The notes beneath the pieces were generated by a model, which was not told the DNA's origin, did no database searches, and saw nothing but the letters and a program-made list of their open reading frames with translations. Shown here one piece after another: positions 11,561 to 22,548 of a stretch of DNA of 30,752 bases. The DNA comes from Hypsibius dujardini (taxonomy: Eukaryota; Tardigrada; Eutardigrada; Parachela; Hypsibiidae). Position numbers and translations under genes: made by a program. Location of the stretch: the NCBI GenBank assembly GCA_001579985.1, contig LRSR01000911.1, positions 1-30,752 of the forward strand, in the 5' to 3' direction. Each line of letters begins with the position of its first letter. Position 1 is the stretch's first letter.

Positions 11561-12063
11561 ACTGCTTACCGTCTTTGGGGTTTAAGTGTCTGTCGATCTA
11601 TCTGTCAAACTTTGCATTGGTCGCGCATGTCTATCAAGCCAGACGTACATCTTTCTGGTTGCATGTGCGCCCACTGGCTAATTCCGCCGTCTGCCTATCC
11701 GTCTGTCTGCCACGTAAGAGTAAACTAGCCACGTTTGTCAACCTTTTATTCCAAATCATACACTTAATAATGAAAGGCTACACAACGACTAAAAAATTGG
11801 ACATCTGGCCCCGCGACGGTGAGAAACAGACACAAAGACGTGACATGAGACGGCTCCCGGTAACGTACGCCTACACAGGCGTCAATCCAGACTAGACTTC
11901 CAAATGAGCTCCAGTAAAAAACCCCCCCGCAACATAGCTGTCCATGTAAATGCACTCTACATGCACCCCCCCCCCTTTCACATATTGAAACGATCGAATT
12001 TCAAAAGCAAAGCAGGAAAAAAACCCACAGACATTTTCCTCTTCATACTCCAAACAACAAACA

Positions 12064-12104
<41 letters not shown>

Positions 12105-12112
12105 AACAGACA
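12064..12112. repeat. CAGA tetranucleotide microsatellite
   Basis: Nearly perfect (CAGA)n run with one AA interruption near its end; this is the complementary orientation of the CTGT arrays elsewhere. Confidence 0.95.
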
Positions 12113-12602
12113 GTCACAAAGCAACGGAATGCGTGTGCGTGCTCAACAAACGGCAGCCGTTGAAAAAAGGGAGATGCCCAAAGCAAAGTGCCGAGCACGT
12201 ATGGGAAAGGAGGGGAGAACGACTTGTGTTGTGACGACAGACGATGGCGCGGTTGGTGGGAGCGGTGAAAAAAGGACAGAGTTCATGGAATGAGATCAAG
12301 AGGAGAACCAGGAGAGCTATGAGCCGAGCTCCAGGTGCAACTTGTAGAGTAAAAAGTCAATCCGGATGTGTGTAAGCATGTGTCTGTGTGTGTATGGAGA
12401 GGGAGAGAGAGAGGAGCGGCTTCGATGTGGCATCATTGCGTGTGCAGATGCGATTGAATTAAAATATCATTAAAGAGCGGCGGCGACGGCACCGGCAGTT
12501 GCGGAATAATACGGAGGAACGGGAACAGGAACGACATTGAGGGTGAAAGGGTATGTGTGTGTGAGAGAGTGGGTTTGTGATGTGCTGGTGTGGGGACGAT
12601 CA

Positions 12603-12885
12603 TCAGTCGCGGGGAATGTAGTTGCCGTCGTCGTCGGGGCGCGGTTGGCGCTTGAATGCCGGGTTAACGAGGAGGTAGACCCCGTTGAGGCCGTACAGGA
12701 CGAGCACCACGGCCAGGACGTTGACAAGGTTGCCCTCGCTTGGGGAGTCTGAGTAGTCGGGCTTCTTGCTGTAAAGAGAATGACGTGAGGATTAGAAATA
12801 CCAAACAGGATTAATGCCAGCTTGATAGTCCGCTCCCCTCTATCTGTCCGTCTGTCTGTCTGTTGGTCGGTATGTTGGTCTGTTG

Positions 12886-12929
<44 letters not shown>

Positions 12930-13877
12930 TTCTGTCTTTCTGTCTGTCTGTCTGCCCGCCTGTCTGCCTGTCTGTCTGTCTGCCCGCCTGTCTGCCTGTC
13001 TATCTGTATGTCTGTCTGCCTGGGTCTGTCTGTCTGTTTATCTGTCGGTCTATCTGTATGTCTGTCTGCTTGTCTTCCTGTGTCTGTCTGGCTGCCTGCC
13101 TGCTAGGAAAACTATTCGACCGCGCACTGGGTTAGTTGTCGGTCTGTACTGTTATTGAGGACTGATTGTCTGTATGCGCGTCACATTGCACCACCATATG
13201 CTACACTACACGACCGTCTGACCAGCTGTACAATATTAGTGTTACGAAATGATCGAGCGCGCCAATGCGGTTGGGAGATTATGGGGTTTTGATGGAGTGG
13301 TGTTCAACGGGCTGTAGCCAATCCAATCAACGATTGTTTTCTGAAGTGCTGGCAGGCGTTTGAGTTTTGTGTGCGCCTGCGGTATGGCGTGTGTGTTAAT
13401 GACACATTTGTTCCCTTCGTTTTTTAATCGACTGTGACGGTTTTCGGGAATCGCGGTATACAAATGTGTCGTTTGACAGCCTGACGGGACGAGGGAGCAC
13501 GGGGGGGGGAACCGGAGTGGGAATGGCACTTACATGCTGAAGATGGCTTTCTCCGTGAGGCCCATCAATGCGGTCGAGATGAAGAGGATGTGAATGCAGA
13601 CACCGAAAAAGACGTGTACCGGCAAGTAGTTGCGGCGCAGAGAGAGATTAACTTTTGGCCAGAAGAAAAAGAGGAATCCAGTCAACCACTGCAACGGAAA
13701 GGCAACCTGATACATCAGCTGCGGATTTCCCGACCATTGTTTCCTATCGATTCGCTCCGTGTGACTTATCTTTTTTCATCAGTTATCGACCCATCGGTCT
13801 GTCTGTCTGTCTGTCTGTTGATCTGTCTGTCTGTCTGTCTGTCTGTTGGTCTGTTGATCTGTCTGTTGGTCTGTTGA

Positions 13878-13915
<38 letters not shown>

Positions 13916-15624
13916 AGATCCATGACACATTTAAGTGTACCTGACAGCAATACAGGACGATGGTGGCAATTCCAATCCAGCTGTGCAGCGAGTATAGATT
14001 AGGAATCGGCCTGTAGGAGTTGGTCTTGGAGTCGTAATTGGCGTAGTTGTGCGAGTCAAAAACTATAACCGGGAAATTGAATGTACGTCAGCACAGGCAG
14101 TCAATCGAATGGGGAAGAAATAACAAAAAATAATGACTGCTACCATCGGAAATAGCCACGTAGCAGCACACTCAAAGTGGCACTCACCCGCACGCAACGC
14201 GATAACCATAAAGATGAAGGCTAGCAGCTGCATTCCACCGTGGATGACCTTAACGCGAATTTTCTTCTCATTCCGCAGGAGCCGGTAAGCCAGATTCGCT
14301 GCAAAAAAACCCCACAAAACATTTACTGAAAGTTCAGAATACAATTCACTAGTCGATTACTTGATTCATGCATTATAACTAAAAACCGCGAAATATTCAG
14401 ACAATGAGTTGATTGATTGATTTGTCACACAAATGTTAAATTAATGCGCAATTGCTTTGTAAAAAAAAGAAACTGTTGCGAGTCAAAAATTTAAATTTGT
14501 CTATTTACGTTTCTCATTATACATGACATTCATTTACTTACCTATTTATCTATTTCTATTTCTAATTCTATCTACGCTTAGAACTCTTTTCTTTTCGTTT
14601 TGTTGGTTTAAGCAGTTTCACTTGTGTTTCAGACGGCCGTTACGTTCCTTACAGTTATTTTTAGTTTTGTAGCACCGGTTACGCTCAATTCCGGGACAGG
14701 TACCATACCGATTGAATGAAAAAAACGACGTTTTTTGTTCACGTTTATCTTTGTAATAAAAAAACCTTTTTGATTTTCGGATCAGTGGGAATAAAATGAT
14801 CGATATCTAAAGACTGAAATCGTTCAACGCTATTTTCTCGAAAAGTCGTTTTTGGTCTAGTGCTGGGTTACCATCCAGTTACTTTGTTACTTCCGGTCCG
14901 AATCGTGTAACCAAACACTCAAACTGTTGGCCATTTCACCTTTCCGTCAGAAAATAGTGCAAACTCACTTTGTCAAAAAAGTGTAACTGGTCGGTTTCTA
15001 TAAAGCTGACGCCATTTATCATTTATTTATTCTAACGAATAAATTACATATAAATACTAATTCGATAAAACCGGCAAATGATTTTCGTACATAATTTGCA
15101 GTGCGCGGCACACAAAAAACCAACTGAACAAAATAACTAAAAAGAAAAATGGAAACAGAATCAGTCTTTGAGTTTTCCTTCTTCAACAGAATAAACTAGT
15201 CTTTGTTATTCGGCTAAAGCCATTTTTTCAAACCATAAACTTGTCCGCTTGATTGATTGATTCAGGCAGTTCGATGGTTAACACGTCGCGTCGAGAGCTT
15301 GCTTGATCTATTGGCTTGCATTAACCTCGCGGAAATCAATCAATCAACTGCAGTAGGCTTCTTACCATTGCCGTGGATGAAGACAAAGGCCAGGATCATC
15401 AGCAGCGGATGGTAGTTGAACTCGAGATTGGCCAGTCGTTGATCCCACGCGAAGCCGCCCTGGAAATGACCCAACCATATGGAGGTGAGGATGATGCTCA
15501 TCAGGCCGAAAAATTCGAAAGTCGCCACGAGGAAGGTAAACAAGCGCAAGCTGGGCGCAGGCTGCGAGTCTGGAGAGTCCATCATGTTCATGTTGAGGAA
15601 TTCCTTCTCCTCCACACGGCTCAT
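12603..15624 (-). CDS. CYB561: Cytochrome b561 (transmembrane ascorbate-dependent ferrireductase family)
   Basis: Five minus-strand exons: 15624-15366, 14298-14188, 14062-13941, 13718-13534 and 12768-12603, joined in phases 1, 1, 0 and 2 to give 280 aa. The protein moves electrons from cytosolic ascorbate across a vesicle or plasma membrane through two haems. The four haem-ligand histidines are all present: His72 (FNYHPLLM), His106 (KVIHGGMQ), His150 (YSLHSW) and His199 (YLPVHVFFG). Family markers [17 protein letters not shown] and ALMGLTEK are also present, with six membrane helices expected. The last exon adds one helix and a short acidic tail ([12 protein letters not shown]). The chosen ATG gives a usual N-terminus; the frame stays open upstream to an ATG at 15909, which would add 95 aa including a hydrophobic stretch but would run through the promoter motifs, so I reject it. 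A splice acceptor just upstream (near 15644) suggests a 5' UTR intron. It is head to head with CSTF1. Confidence 0.93.
12845..13107. repeat. CTGT microsatellite in cytochrome b561 intron 4
   Basis: Long array of CTGT units with CTGC, TTGG and CTAT variants, occupying about a third of the 765-bp intron 12769-13533. Spurious plus-strand open frames arise from it in all three frames. Confidence 0.92.
13796..13916. repeat. CTGT microsatellite in cytochrome b561 intron 3
   Basis: CTGT array with TTGGTCTGTTGAT interruptions, filling half of the 222-bp intron 13719-13940 between the exons that encode the third and fourth haem ligands. Confidence 0.92.
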
Positions 15625-15955
15625 ACTGACGACAACTGAATGCGCAACTGCAAAATTGAGGGCAGTGAAAGAAAGCGCGCTAACGATGAGAAAATTGACG
15701 CGAAGCCAACAGCTGTTGCGTAGAAAGGAAAAATGGGAAAAAATAATGTTCTGGTTGGAATTTAGGATTGGCCGAATTTGCGATGGGCGTGGCGAACCAG
15801 GGGCTTGTGCACTATGCATTGCGCATTGCACACCAACTGTTGTTGTTGCTGCTGCGCCGTTCGAAACGCACATTCTGCGCAACGCACTATGCAACAATAT
15901 TTCCTTCATTCCATTTGTTTGTTATTCTCTGTGGAATCTCGGTGTAAATCTATCC
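15625..15955. promoter_or_regulatory. Divergent promoter region between CYB561 and CSTF1
   Basis: Only 331 bp separate the two start codons. The interval carries an inverted CCAAT box (GATTGG at 15763-15768), a GC-box-like GGGCGTGGC, a near-palindrome GTGCAC..TGCAC at 15808-15832 with a central TGCGCA, and CTGCGCAACGCACTATGCA at 15875-15893. The last word recurs, with three changes, in the NDUFAB1/BCS1 divergent promoter. The position and motifs suggest a bidirectional promoter; no transcription start was mapped. Confidence 0.6.
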
Positions 15956-18525
15956 ATGATGGAGTTTCCGGTGCCCGTGCCTATGGAGCCGGACGAGCCG
16001 GGGCCGGAGAGCCATCACATCATGAGCAACGGGCATGTGGAATTTCACTCGCATCAGGTGCGAGAGCGGATGTATCGTCTGGTGATTAGTCAGCTCTTTC
16101 AGGACGGACACGGTGCGCTGGGAGTTTCTCTTGCCACAGCACTGCAGGTAAGTGGATAAAGTAATGAAAAGGCATTTTGAGCGTCAGAATGAAGGCTTGA
16201 CAGGGAGCCGGCGGCAGTAGGCAGGCCTTGTTGACTTGCTGCAGCTAATCAATACTTGATTGATGAATTGTTTGGTTTTTGGTCGTTGACTTTTTAGCCT
16301 TTATTTGTGTCATAATTTGTGCGATTGATTACTACGATTGTCTGGGTGAAAACTAGAAGAGTTCTTTTTGGGTTGTTCTTTCAGATTGACGTGTATAAAG
16401 TCCTTCCGTAATGTATCAACGAACTTTTTAATTAATTTGTTGATGGATCGGTTGATTGTTGCTTCGCGTTACCAGACTATCCTAGTGTTGATTTGTTCAG
16501 TTGATTGATCGATTGTTGCTTCGCGTTTGCACACTATGCTAGTGTTGATTTGTTCAGTTGATTGATCGATTGTTGCTTCGCGTTAGCACACTATCCCAGT
16601 GTTGATTTGTTTAGTTGATTGGTCGATTGTTGCTTCGCGTTACCACACTATCCTAGTGTTGATTTGTTAAGTTGATTGATCGATTGTTGCTTCGCGTTAG
16701 CACACTATCCCAGTGTTGATTTAATCAGTTGATTGATCGATTGAGACGTCTCTCAATGGATCAATCAACTGATTAATGTTAAGTATGAGCTTGTCAATCC
16801 CAGTTTCAACATTTTTTCCTCACCGCAAATGTATTTTAAAAATTCAATGTTTTTATTTCAAGAGAGAATGTTTTATTCTAATATTTTCGGCACTTTAGAA
16901 TTACTTGGCCGAGCGAGGAATTAAATTGTGTGGTATTGGCATTTTATTCCAATCATAGCTCATTAGCAATTACAGTGAAAGTCCTGAGATTCGAACAACG
17001 TCACTGTGTCGTTTCTCCTTCACTGTCTCAAACTCCAAACTGCCAACGGCCGGCTTCGAGCAAACGGTTCGATAGAAATAAACTGACGTGACTGTTCAAA
17101 TCTCAGGACTTTACTTTATATTCCATGTATATATAGATTTAATTTAGTTTAATTTATGAATCTCGTTCTCATATTTTATTTAAAGTTTTATATTTTCTTT
17201 TATTGCGCGTTTTTTGGGGAATTGAAACATATCGATATTTTTCTGTAGACGTGGAATTACACATCCTAAAATATATCATATAAAGCATATAAAACATATC
17301 CATATTTAAAATATCGCAGTAAATATTTTAATTTTGGGTTTGCTTTGTATGAAATATTGGTACTGTTTTCCTCTCTTTAAAGGGAAAAAATAAACTTTCC
17401 CGGATAATTTTAAATTAAAAAGTAAAAGAAAAACTTTAAATTAATTAAAAAAAACTTGTTGTCTATTTTATTTTCCGTTTCAGCTGCATGAGCCGCCATG
17501 TCCGCCATCCGACGAGCTCTACTCGATTGTCGCCAAGCACATTCCCCGGAAAGCCAAGTTGGAAGATGAGAGCGGTGGCCTGGAAGACGGGATCGATCTG
17601 AACCGGGATTCCACGGTAGAAATCACATCGCCGCCGTTGACTATCTATGAGTTCGCCGTGTCGACCGGCCATCGCGGACCAATCCACGCGGCGGCCTTCA
17701 ATTCCAACGGAACCATGTTGGCTAGTGGCAGTCAGGACGGCTACATTAAAGTTTACGACGTCGAGAAGATTCTGCAAGTCGGTCTGGATTTTCAACGTCC
17801 GCCACAGGATCTAATTGAACAAGTAATTATATTTTTTTGAATACTATTTAGTATTTTAATATTAGTTTCTGGAGTTCCTTGATCAAGTTTATTTTTTTTC
17901 GCAATATTAGCTTTTAAAATGATTGTTTTTTCTCTTCAATATCGATTCAGAGCTCTTTGCAGTATTTTGATAATTTTGTTCTATTCGCTCCACCTTAAAA
18001 TTCTTATTATTTTGGAAAAATTGGGGTTTTTCCCACCTCAGATCAATAATGGATCGTTAGTTAAGTTTACGCTCTCTTTATTCTATTTCTTATTCTTTTC
18101 AGCGTTGCACAGTTCGAGTGTTGAGTGACCACAACGAAAGTATCTCGGCCATCAGCTTTCACCCTGATCCCGATCAGCAGATGTTCCTCACCGGCAGCTA
18201 CGATTGCACGGCTCGCATCTACGGCTTCGACAAGCCCGGGAATAAGAAGGCCCTCCGGATCTTTCAAGAATCCGAGCCCATTCGTGATGTGGCTTTTCAT
18301 CCGTCCGGCCGATTCGCGTTGGTAGGGACGGTTCATCCGACTCTGCGGCTCTATGATGTGGAGACGGGGCGTGCTTTCGTCTCGGCCAATCCTTCCGACC
18401 AACATACCGGTACGATGGAACAGCACGATGCGACTGTGAAAATTGAGAAGCATTCCATTCTCTGGGTCCTTCCAATCTGTCTACATGTCTGTCTGTCTGT
18501 CTGCCTGCGTGCCTGCCTGTATGTA

Positions 18526-18568
<43 letters not shown>

Positions 18569-20011
18569 TTGTCTGTCTGTTTGTTTGTCTGTCTGTCTGC
18601 CTGTCTGTCTGTCTGTCTATCTGTATCCTGCATCTTGCATTTTGATTTTGATTGTGTCTTATCGTCAATATCTGGTCCTTTTTCTTAGGCTCCATCACAA
18701 GTGTTGCCTACACCAAGGACGGCCGGCTCTATGCATCCGGCTCTAAGGACGGTGCGATCAAAATCTGGGACGGCGTGAGCAATCGCTGCGTCCAGACTAT
18801 CCCCTCCGCGCACGACAGCACGCAAATTAATTCGGTGGTCTTCAGCAAAAACGGCAAGTTCATCCTCTCCAGCGGCAAGGACGCCCTGGTCAAACTGTGG
18901 GAGGTCGATGCGGTTCGCCAGATGATGTATTACGCCGGGGCGGGCGGACAGGGATACACTCCGTTCCGCACCCAGGCACAGTTCAACCACAACGAAGAAC
19001 AGGTCATTTACGGACTGCAAAGTTATATTTCACTAAATATAACTAAATTTAACTAAATTCAAGGTTATTGGTAACTAATTAAGTTAGAAAAGTATTTTTC
19101 GTTATAATTAACGACCTAAACCAAAAAATACGTTTTACAGTAATTATCAATTAATATGTAGGAATAAAAAATATTTACAGCTCTCATCAGTTTTAGTGAC
19201 CGAGCTAAAAGCTGTAGTAATTAGTTTTTAGTTTTTGAATTAATGTAAAGTAAAAGCTCTAGATTTAGGTATCAGCATTTTTTGCGTTTGAAAACTAATA
19301 AAGACGAAACTGGGTAAAACAACTGAAGTAAAAACACTAAGGACACGGAGAATTTTGTTTTAAATTTAAATTTGGTACGTTTTAGTTTACTGACGCATAT
19401 TTTGAGGATTTTTGCAGTCTCGCAGGTTGGTGATTAAATTGAAAAAAAAACTTGCTACTCGGTCAAATTTACCATGAATTTTTTTTCACTTTTCAATTTC
19501 AATTTTTTTTAAAGCCCATTAATACGAAAATCTGTTTAGTGGTCAAAATAACTTTGAGCAACTCGGACTTAACTGCATACTGACTAAAAAATGAATCCAA
19601 ATAACGATTAACGAAAGGTAATTTATATGTTTAGGTCTCGTTTACGTTTTTAGTTTAAATTTTGTAAGTTGGCTGATTTGTTTTCATTTACACAGGTGCT
19701 ATATCCTAGTGCTAGCGGGCATCTGGTGGTGTGGAACAGCCGGAATGCCGCGCGGTTAGCCTCCTTGCCGTTGGAGCATAACGGCCTGGTCAAGCGGCTG
19801 TGTCATTCGCCCACCGAGCCGGCTTACGTCACCGCCGGGGAAGATGGACGAATGCGTTTTTATGCCAAAGTGCGAGTTTAACTTTACTAGAATGTTTGTG
19901 TCAGATGTGGTGTTTCTTTTATTGTGTGTTGTTGCGCAGAGTGCTCGAGTCGTCGTGAAGAACGGACTGACCGATGAGAAATACACCAACCGTTTAGTTA
20001 ACGCATTTTGA
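15956..20011 (+). CDS. CSTF1: Cleavage stimulation factor subunit 1 (CstF-50)
   Basis: Six plus-strand exons: 15956-16147, 17484-17822, 18103-18409, 18689-19002, 19696-19869 and 19940-20011, in phases 0, 0, 1, 0 and 0, giving 465 aa (human 431). CstF-50 is the WD40 subunit of the CstF complex that binds the GU-rich element during mRNA 3'-end cleavage in the nucleus. Visible: the N-terminal dimerisation helix (about 37-64, RERMYRLVISQLFQDG), then WD repeats with GHRGPIHAAAFNSNG, LASGSQDGYIKVYDV, SDHNESISAISFHPD, SYDCTARIYGFDKPG, IRDVAFHPSGRFALVGT, HPTLRLYDVETG, ASGSKDGAIKIWDGVSNRC, LSSGKDALVKLWEVD and HLVVWNSRNA. About 35 aa precede the human-like start. The last exon (SARVVVKNGLTDEKYTNRL) depends on a weak GTGCGA donor; without it the protein would end at 19881. 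Confidence 0.94.
16448..16732. repeat. 57-bp minisatellite, five copies, in CSTF1 intron 1
   Basis: Five tandem copies with an exact 57-bp period: the word GCTTCGCGTT starts at 16461, 16518, 16575, 16632 and 16689. Each unit contains TTGATTGATCGATTGTTGCT and a CACTATCC(C/T)AGTGTTGATTT block. The array runs straight into a hairpin at 16721-16776. Confidence 0.93.
16721..16776. repeat. 26-bp inverted repeat (hairpin) at minisatellite end
   Basis: Left arm 16721-16746 and right arm 16751-16776 pair over 26 bp with one mismatch around a 4-base loop (CGTC). The left arm is the truncated start of a sixth minisatellite unit (TTAATCAGTTGATTGATC), so the right arm is an inverted copy of part of the repeat. 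Confidence 0.9.
16978..17112. mobile_element. Short TIR element (MITE-like) in CSTF1 intron 1
   Basis: A 135-bp segment bounded by inverted ends with consensus AAAGTCCTGAGATTYGAACA (one mismatch in 20). The interior is more GC-rich than the AT-rich intron around it. No clear target duplication was found. Both ends, read outward, contain GTTCRANTC, which resembles a tRNA T-loop/B-box. Confidence 0.65.
18476..18630. repeat. CTGT microsatellite in CSTF1 intron 3
   Basis: CTGT array with CTGC and TTGT variants, making up more than half of the 279-bp intron 18410-18688. Confidence 0.93.
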
Positions 20012-20068
20012 CAGCCTTCTTGTACACACTTGAACATTAAGAATTTAAATACATTATGGAGTGCGCAC

Positions 20069-20074
20069 AATAAA
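20069..20074 (+). terminator. Polyadenylation signal AATAAA of CSTF1
   Basis: Canonical AATAAA 58 bp past the CSTF1 stop codon of the six-exon model; the first on this strand after the stop. Confidence 0.7.
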
Positions 20075-20096
20075 TACCTAAAATACATCATAGACT

Positions 20097-20247
20097 GAAT
20101 CCATTATGGTGAAGCACATTATAAAGCATACTTTAAACCTTAAAGCATACCTTACATTCTATATTAAATTATTATTATTATTATTACATATATTATACCT
20201 TAGATACATAATATAGGGAATCCATTATGGTGAAGCACATTATAAAG
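20097..20247. repeat. 30-bp direct repeat pair
   Basis: An exact 30-bp word beginning GAATCCATTATGGTGAAGCA occurs at 20097-20126 and 20218-20247, separated by 91 bp of AT-rich sequence with a small TTA repeat. Both copies lie just beyond the CSTF1 poly(A) signal. Confidence 0.9.
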
Positions 20248-20608
20248 TGCTCCTGAATTCGGCCAGTTTAAAGAGTGCGAATATCAGAAACATTTCCGGA
20301 TGTGAAATGAAAATTATTTTAAACTAAAAATTTCTACTAACCTTCTCCATTAGTTAATTTAGTGTTGTTTAGAAATGTGTAAAGGGTATTTTAAATGGCT
20401 CGAAAAGCGGCTTTTCGTGTTAAATAAAATACGGTTGTGTTTTATTTAAAGTCACAAAATACAAGTCCGTATTTAAAAATATATTTTTATGTTGAGTCAC
20501 TAAATTTATTTAAATATTATGATTTATTTAATTTTCTTTGAATGCTGAAAGTGTGGTTCATTTTAAATTTCATCATTACTACCACTGAACAGCAGTGTTT
20601 AATACCTA

Positions 20609-20899
20609 CGGTCAACGACAAGATTCAATAGACTGAAGGGTCCGGGGAATGGGCAGAAGGGGCAGGGCAAGGGGTGGTTTTCAAACAAGCGAACAATCAA
20701 CCACCTGACCACCCCCTGCTCCGCCCCTTTTGCCCATACCCCGAACTCTCCTGTGTACTGAACCACCTGACCACCCCTGCTCCGCCCCTTTTGCCCATTC
20801 CCCAGACCTTCCAGTGTACTGAACCACCTGACCACCCCTGCTCCACCCCTTTTGCCCATAGCCCGGACCCTCCAGTGTACTCAGTCTTTTCGTTGACTG
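20609..20899. mobile_element. MITE, TA-flanked (family A, copy 1)
   Basis: A 291-bp element with TA at both flanks (20607-20608 and 20900-20901) and inverted ends: CGGTCAACGACAAGA on the left against CAGTCAACGAAAAGA on the right. A subterminal GC-rich block related to GGTCCGGGNTATGGGCAAAAGG is inverted at the other end. On the right this block (including CACCCCTGCTCCGCCCCTT) is amplified to three tandem units of about 61-63 bp. There is no open frame of its own. A second copy of the family is at 29165-29406. Confidence 0.82.
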
Positions 20900-20913
20900 T
20901 ATGCAAGTTTTCT

Positions 20914-20919
20914 TTTATT
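20914..20919 (-). terminator. Polyadenylation signal AATAAA of NDUFAB1
   Basis: AATAAA on the minus strand, 152 bp past the NDUFAB1 stop codon and 15 bp outside the end of the MITE; the element thus lies immediately beyond the likely transcript end. Confidence 0.6.
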
Positions 20920-21070
20920 CAGTACATTAAGTAAAATACATTTCGATCATTACACAAGCAAGAAAGTGAACGCCGACATATTCAATTCCACAATGGACTA
21001 CTTGACTGACCACTAAAACTGGAAACACACACAAAAATCCGGTTAAATTTCGATTAAAAGCATTCTTCTT

Positions 21071-22037
<967 letters not shown>

Positions 22038-22548
22038 TGCGGGAAAATGGGATTCCAGCTGAGGTGGTGAAGTTCCTCCCCAATTCCTGAATCGTTCTCG
22101 TTTTCTCGTCTGCAAGTCCAAAAACAGGTTCGCGATAAGTCAGGCAATGGATTTAAGATCCCAAATGCTTACGGCTAATTCAAATTCCAGTGCGACGTTT
22201 CGGGATGGTGGAGTGAAGTGGAAAAAGAGGAATTGTTTTGGTTGTCGACGGGGAATTTTTTATAGGGCGACTGTTTGTGCAATGAGCACTGTGTGCAGGG
22301 TTGAGCGCGCATGCTGCGCAATGCACTGTATACCGTTGTGCAGTGCGCATATTTTGTTCACGATTTGGAGAGCCGCGCGGTTCTAAAATTTCCTCAAAGA
22401 AGGTAGCGTGAGAAGAATATTGTCACGCGCTGTGAAGCATTCCTCAGCAGGCGAATATGGCGAGCCGAATGGCGCAACAACAGAAATCGACTCCGGAATT
22501 AATCCGAAACAAAAATGATCTCTCCGCCTCATCCCCGAAACTTTTGCA
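22038..22548. promoter_or_regulatory. Divergent promoter region between NDUFAB1 and BCS1 paralogue 1
   Basis: 511 bp between the two start codons. At 22303-22326 it contains GAGCGCGCATGCTGCGCA followed by ATGCAC, close to the NRF-1/Ewg-type palindrome TGCGCATGCGCA known at nuclear genes for mitochondrial proteins. CTGCGCAATGCACTGTATA is at 22314-22332 and GTGCAGTGCGCAT at 22338-22350. The same words occur between CYB561 and CSTF1. An ATG at 22457 opens a frame that does not join the BCS1 exons and may be an upstream ORF. Confidence 0.6.

Larger units (their letters stand above)
10913..12602. other. Intergenic: PanK upstream flank and cytochrome b561 3' flank
   Basis: No gene recognised. It holds two microsatellites (annotated separately) and homopolymer C runs near 11925 and 11965. 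Open frames here are either translations of CTGT repeats (Cys-Leu-Ser-Val periodicity) or unsupported. An AATAAA on the minus strand at plus positions 11745-11750 could end a long (about 850 nt) cytochrome b561 3' UTR, but no closer signal was found to judge against. Confidence 0.45.
20012..21070. other. Convergent intergenic region between CSTF1 and NDUFAB1
   Basis: AT-rich 3' flanks of two convergent genes. It holds the CSTF1 poly(A) signal, a 30-bp direct repeat pair, a TA-flanked MITE and the NDUFAB1 poly(A) signal (all annotated separately). No coding exon was recognised; open frames at 20599-20934 are translations of the MITE. Confidence 0.6.

Noticed and set aside
11904-12293. 129-codon plus-strand open frame containing a CAGA run
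   Set aside because: Gln-Thr-Asp-Arg repeats come from the microsatellite and the remainder has no family resemblance.
12822-13158. Overlapping open frames with Cys-Leu-Ser-Val periodicity (also at 11417-11895, 13590-14002, 18443-18746, 23535-23805, 27081-27507)
   Set aside because: They are translations of CTGT arrays in three frames, lie in introns or intergenic DNA, and have no non-repeat conserved part.
15625-15909. N-terminal extension of cytochrome b561 from an ATG at 15909
   Set aside because: It would cross the promoter motifs and a likely 5' UTR splice acceptor, and it resembles nothing in the family.
15479-15955. Plus-strand open frame running from inside cytochrome b561 into the CSTF1 start
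   Set aside because: The upstream part is antisense to a well supported CYB561 exon and to the divergent promoter. CSTF1 homology begins only near residue 37 of the ATG at 15956.
16448-16776. CRISPR-like array (regular 57-bp repeats)
   Set aside because: The whole unit is repeated with no unique spacers, in an intron of an animal gene.
16986-17110. Possible tRNA gene, because of GTTCGAATC and GTTCAAATC words
   Set aside because: No acceptor stem, A-box or anticodon arm at the right spacing; the words are the inverted ends of a small element.
20599-20934. Open frames with repeating Pro/His or Gly/Lys blocks
   Set aside because: These come from the tandem units of the MITE at 20609-20899.
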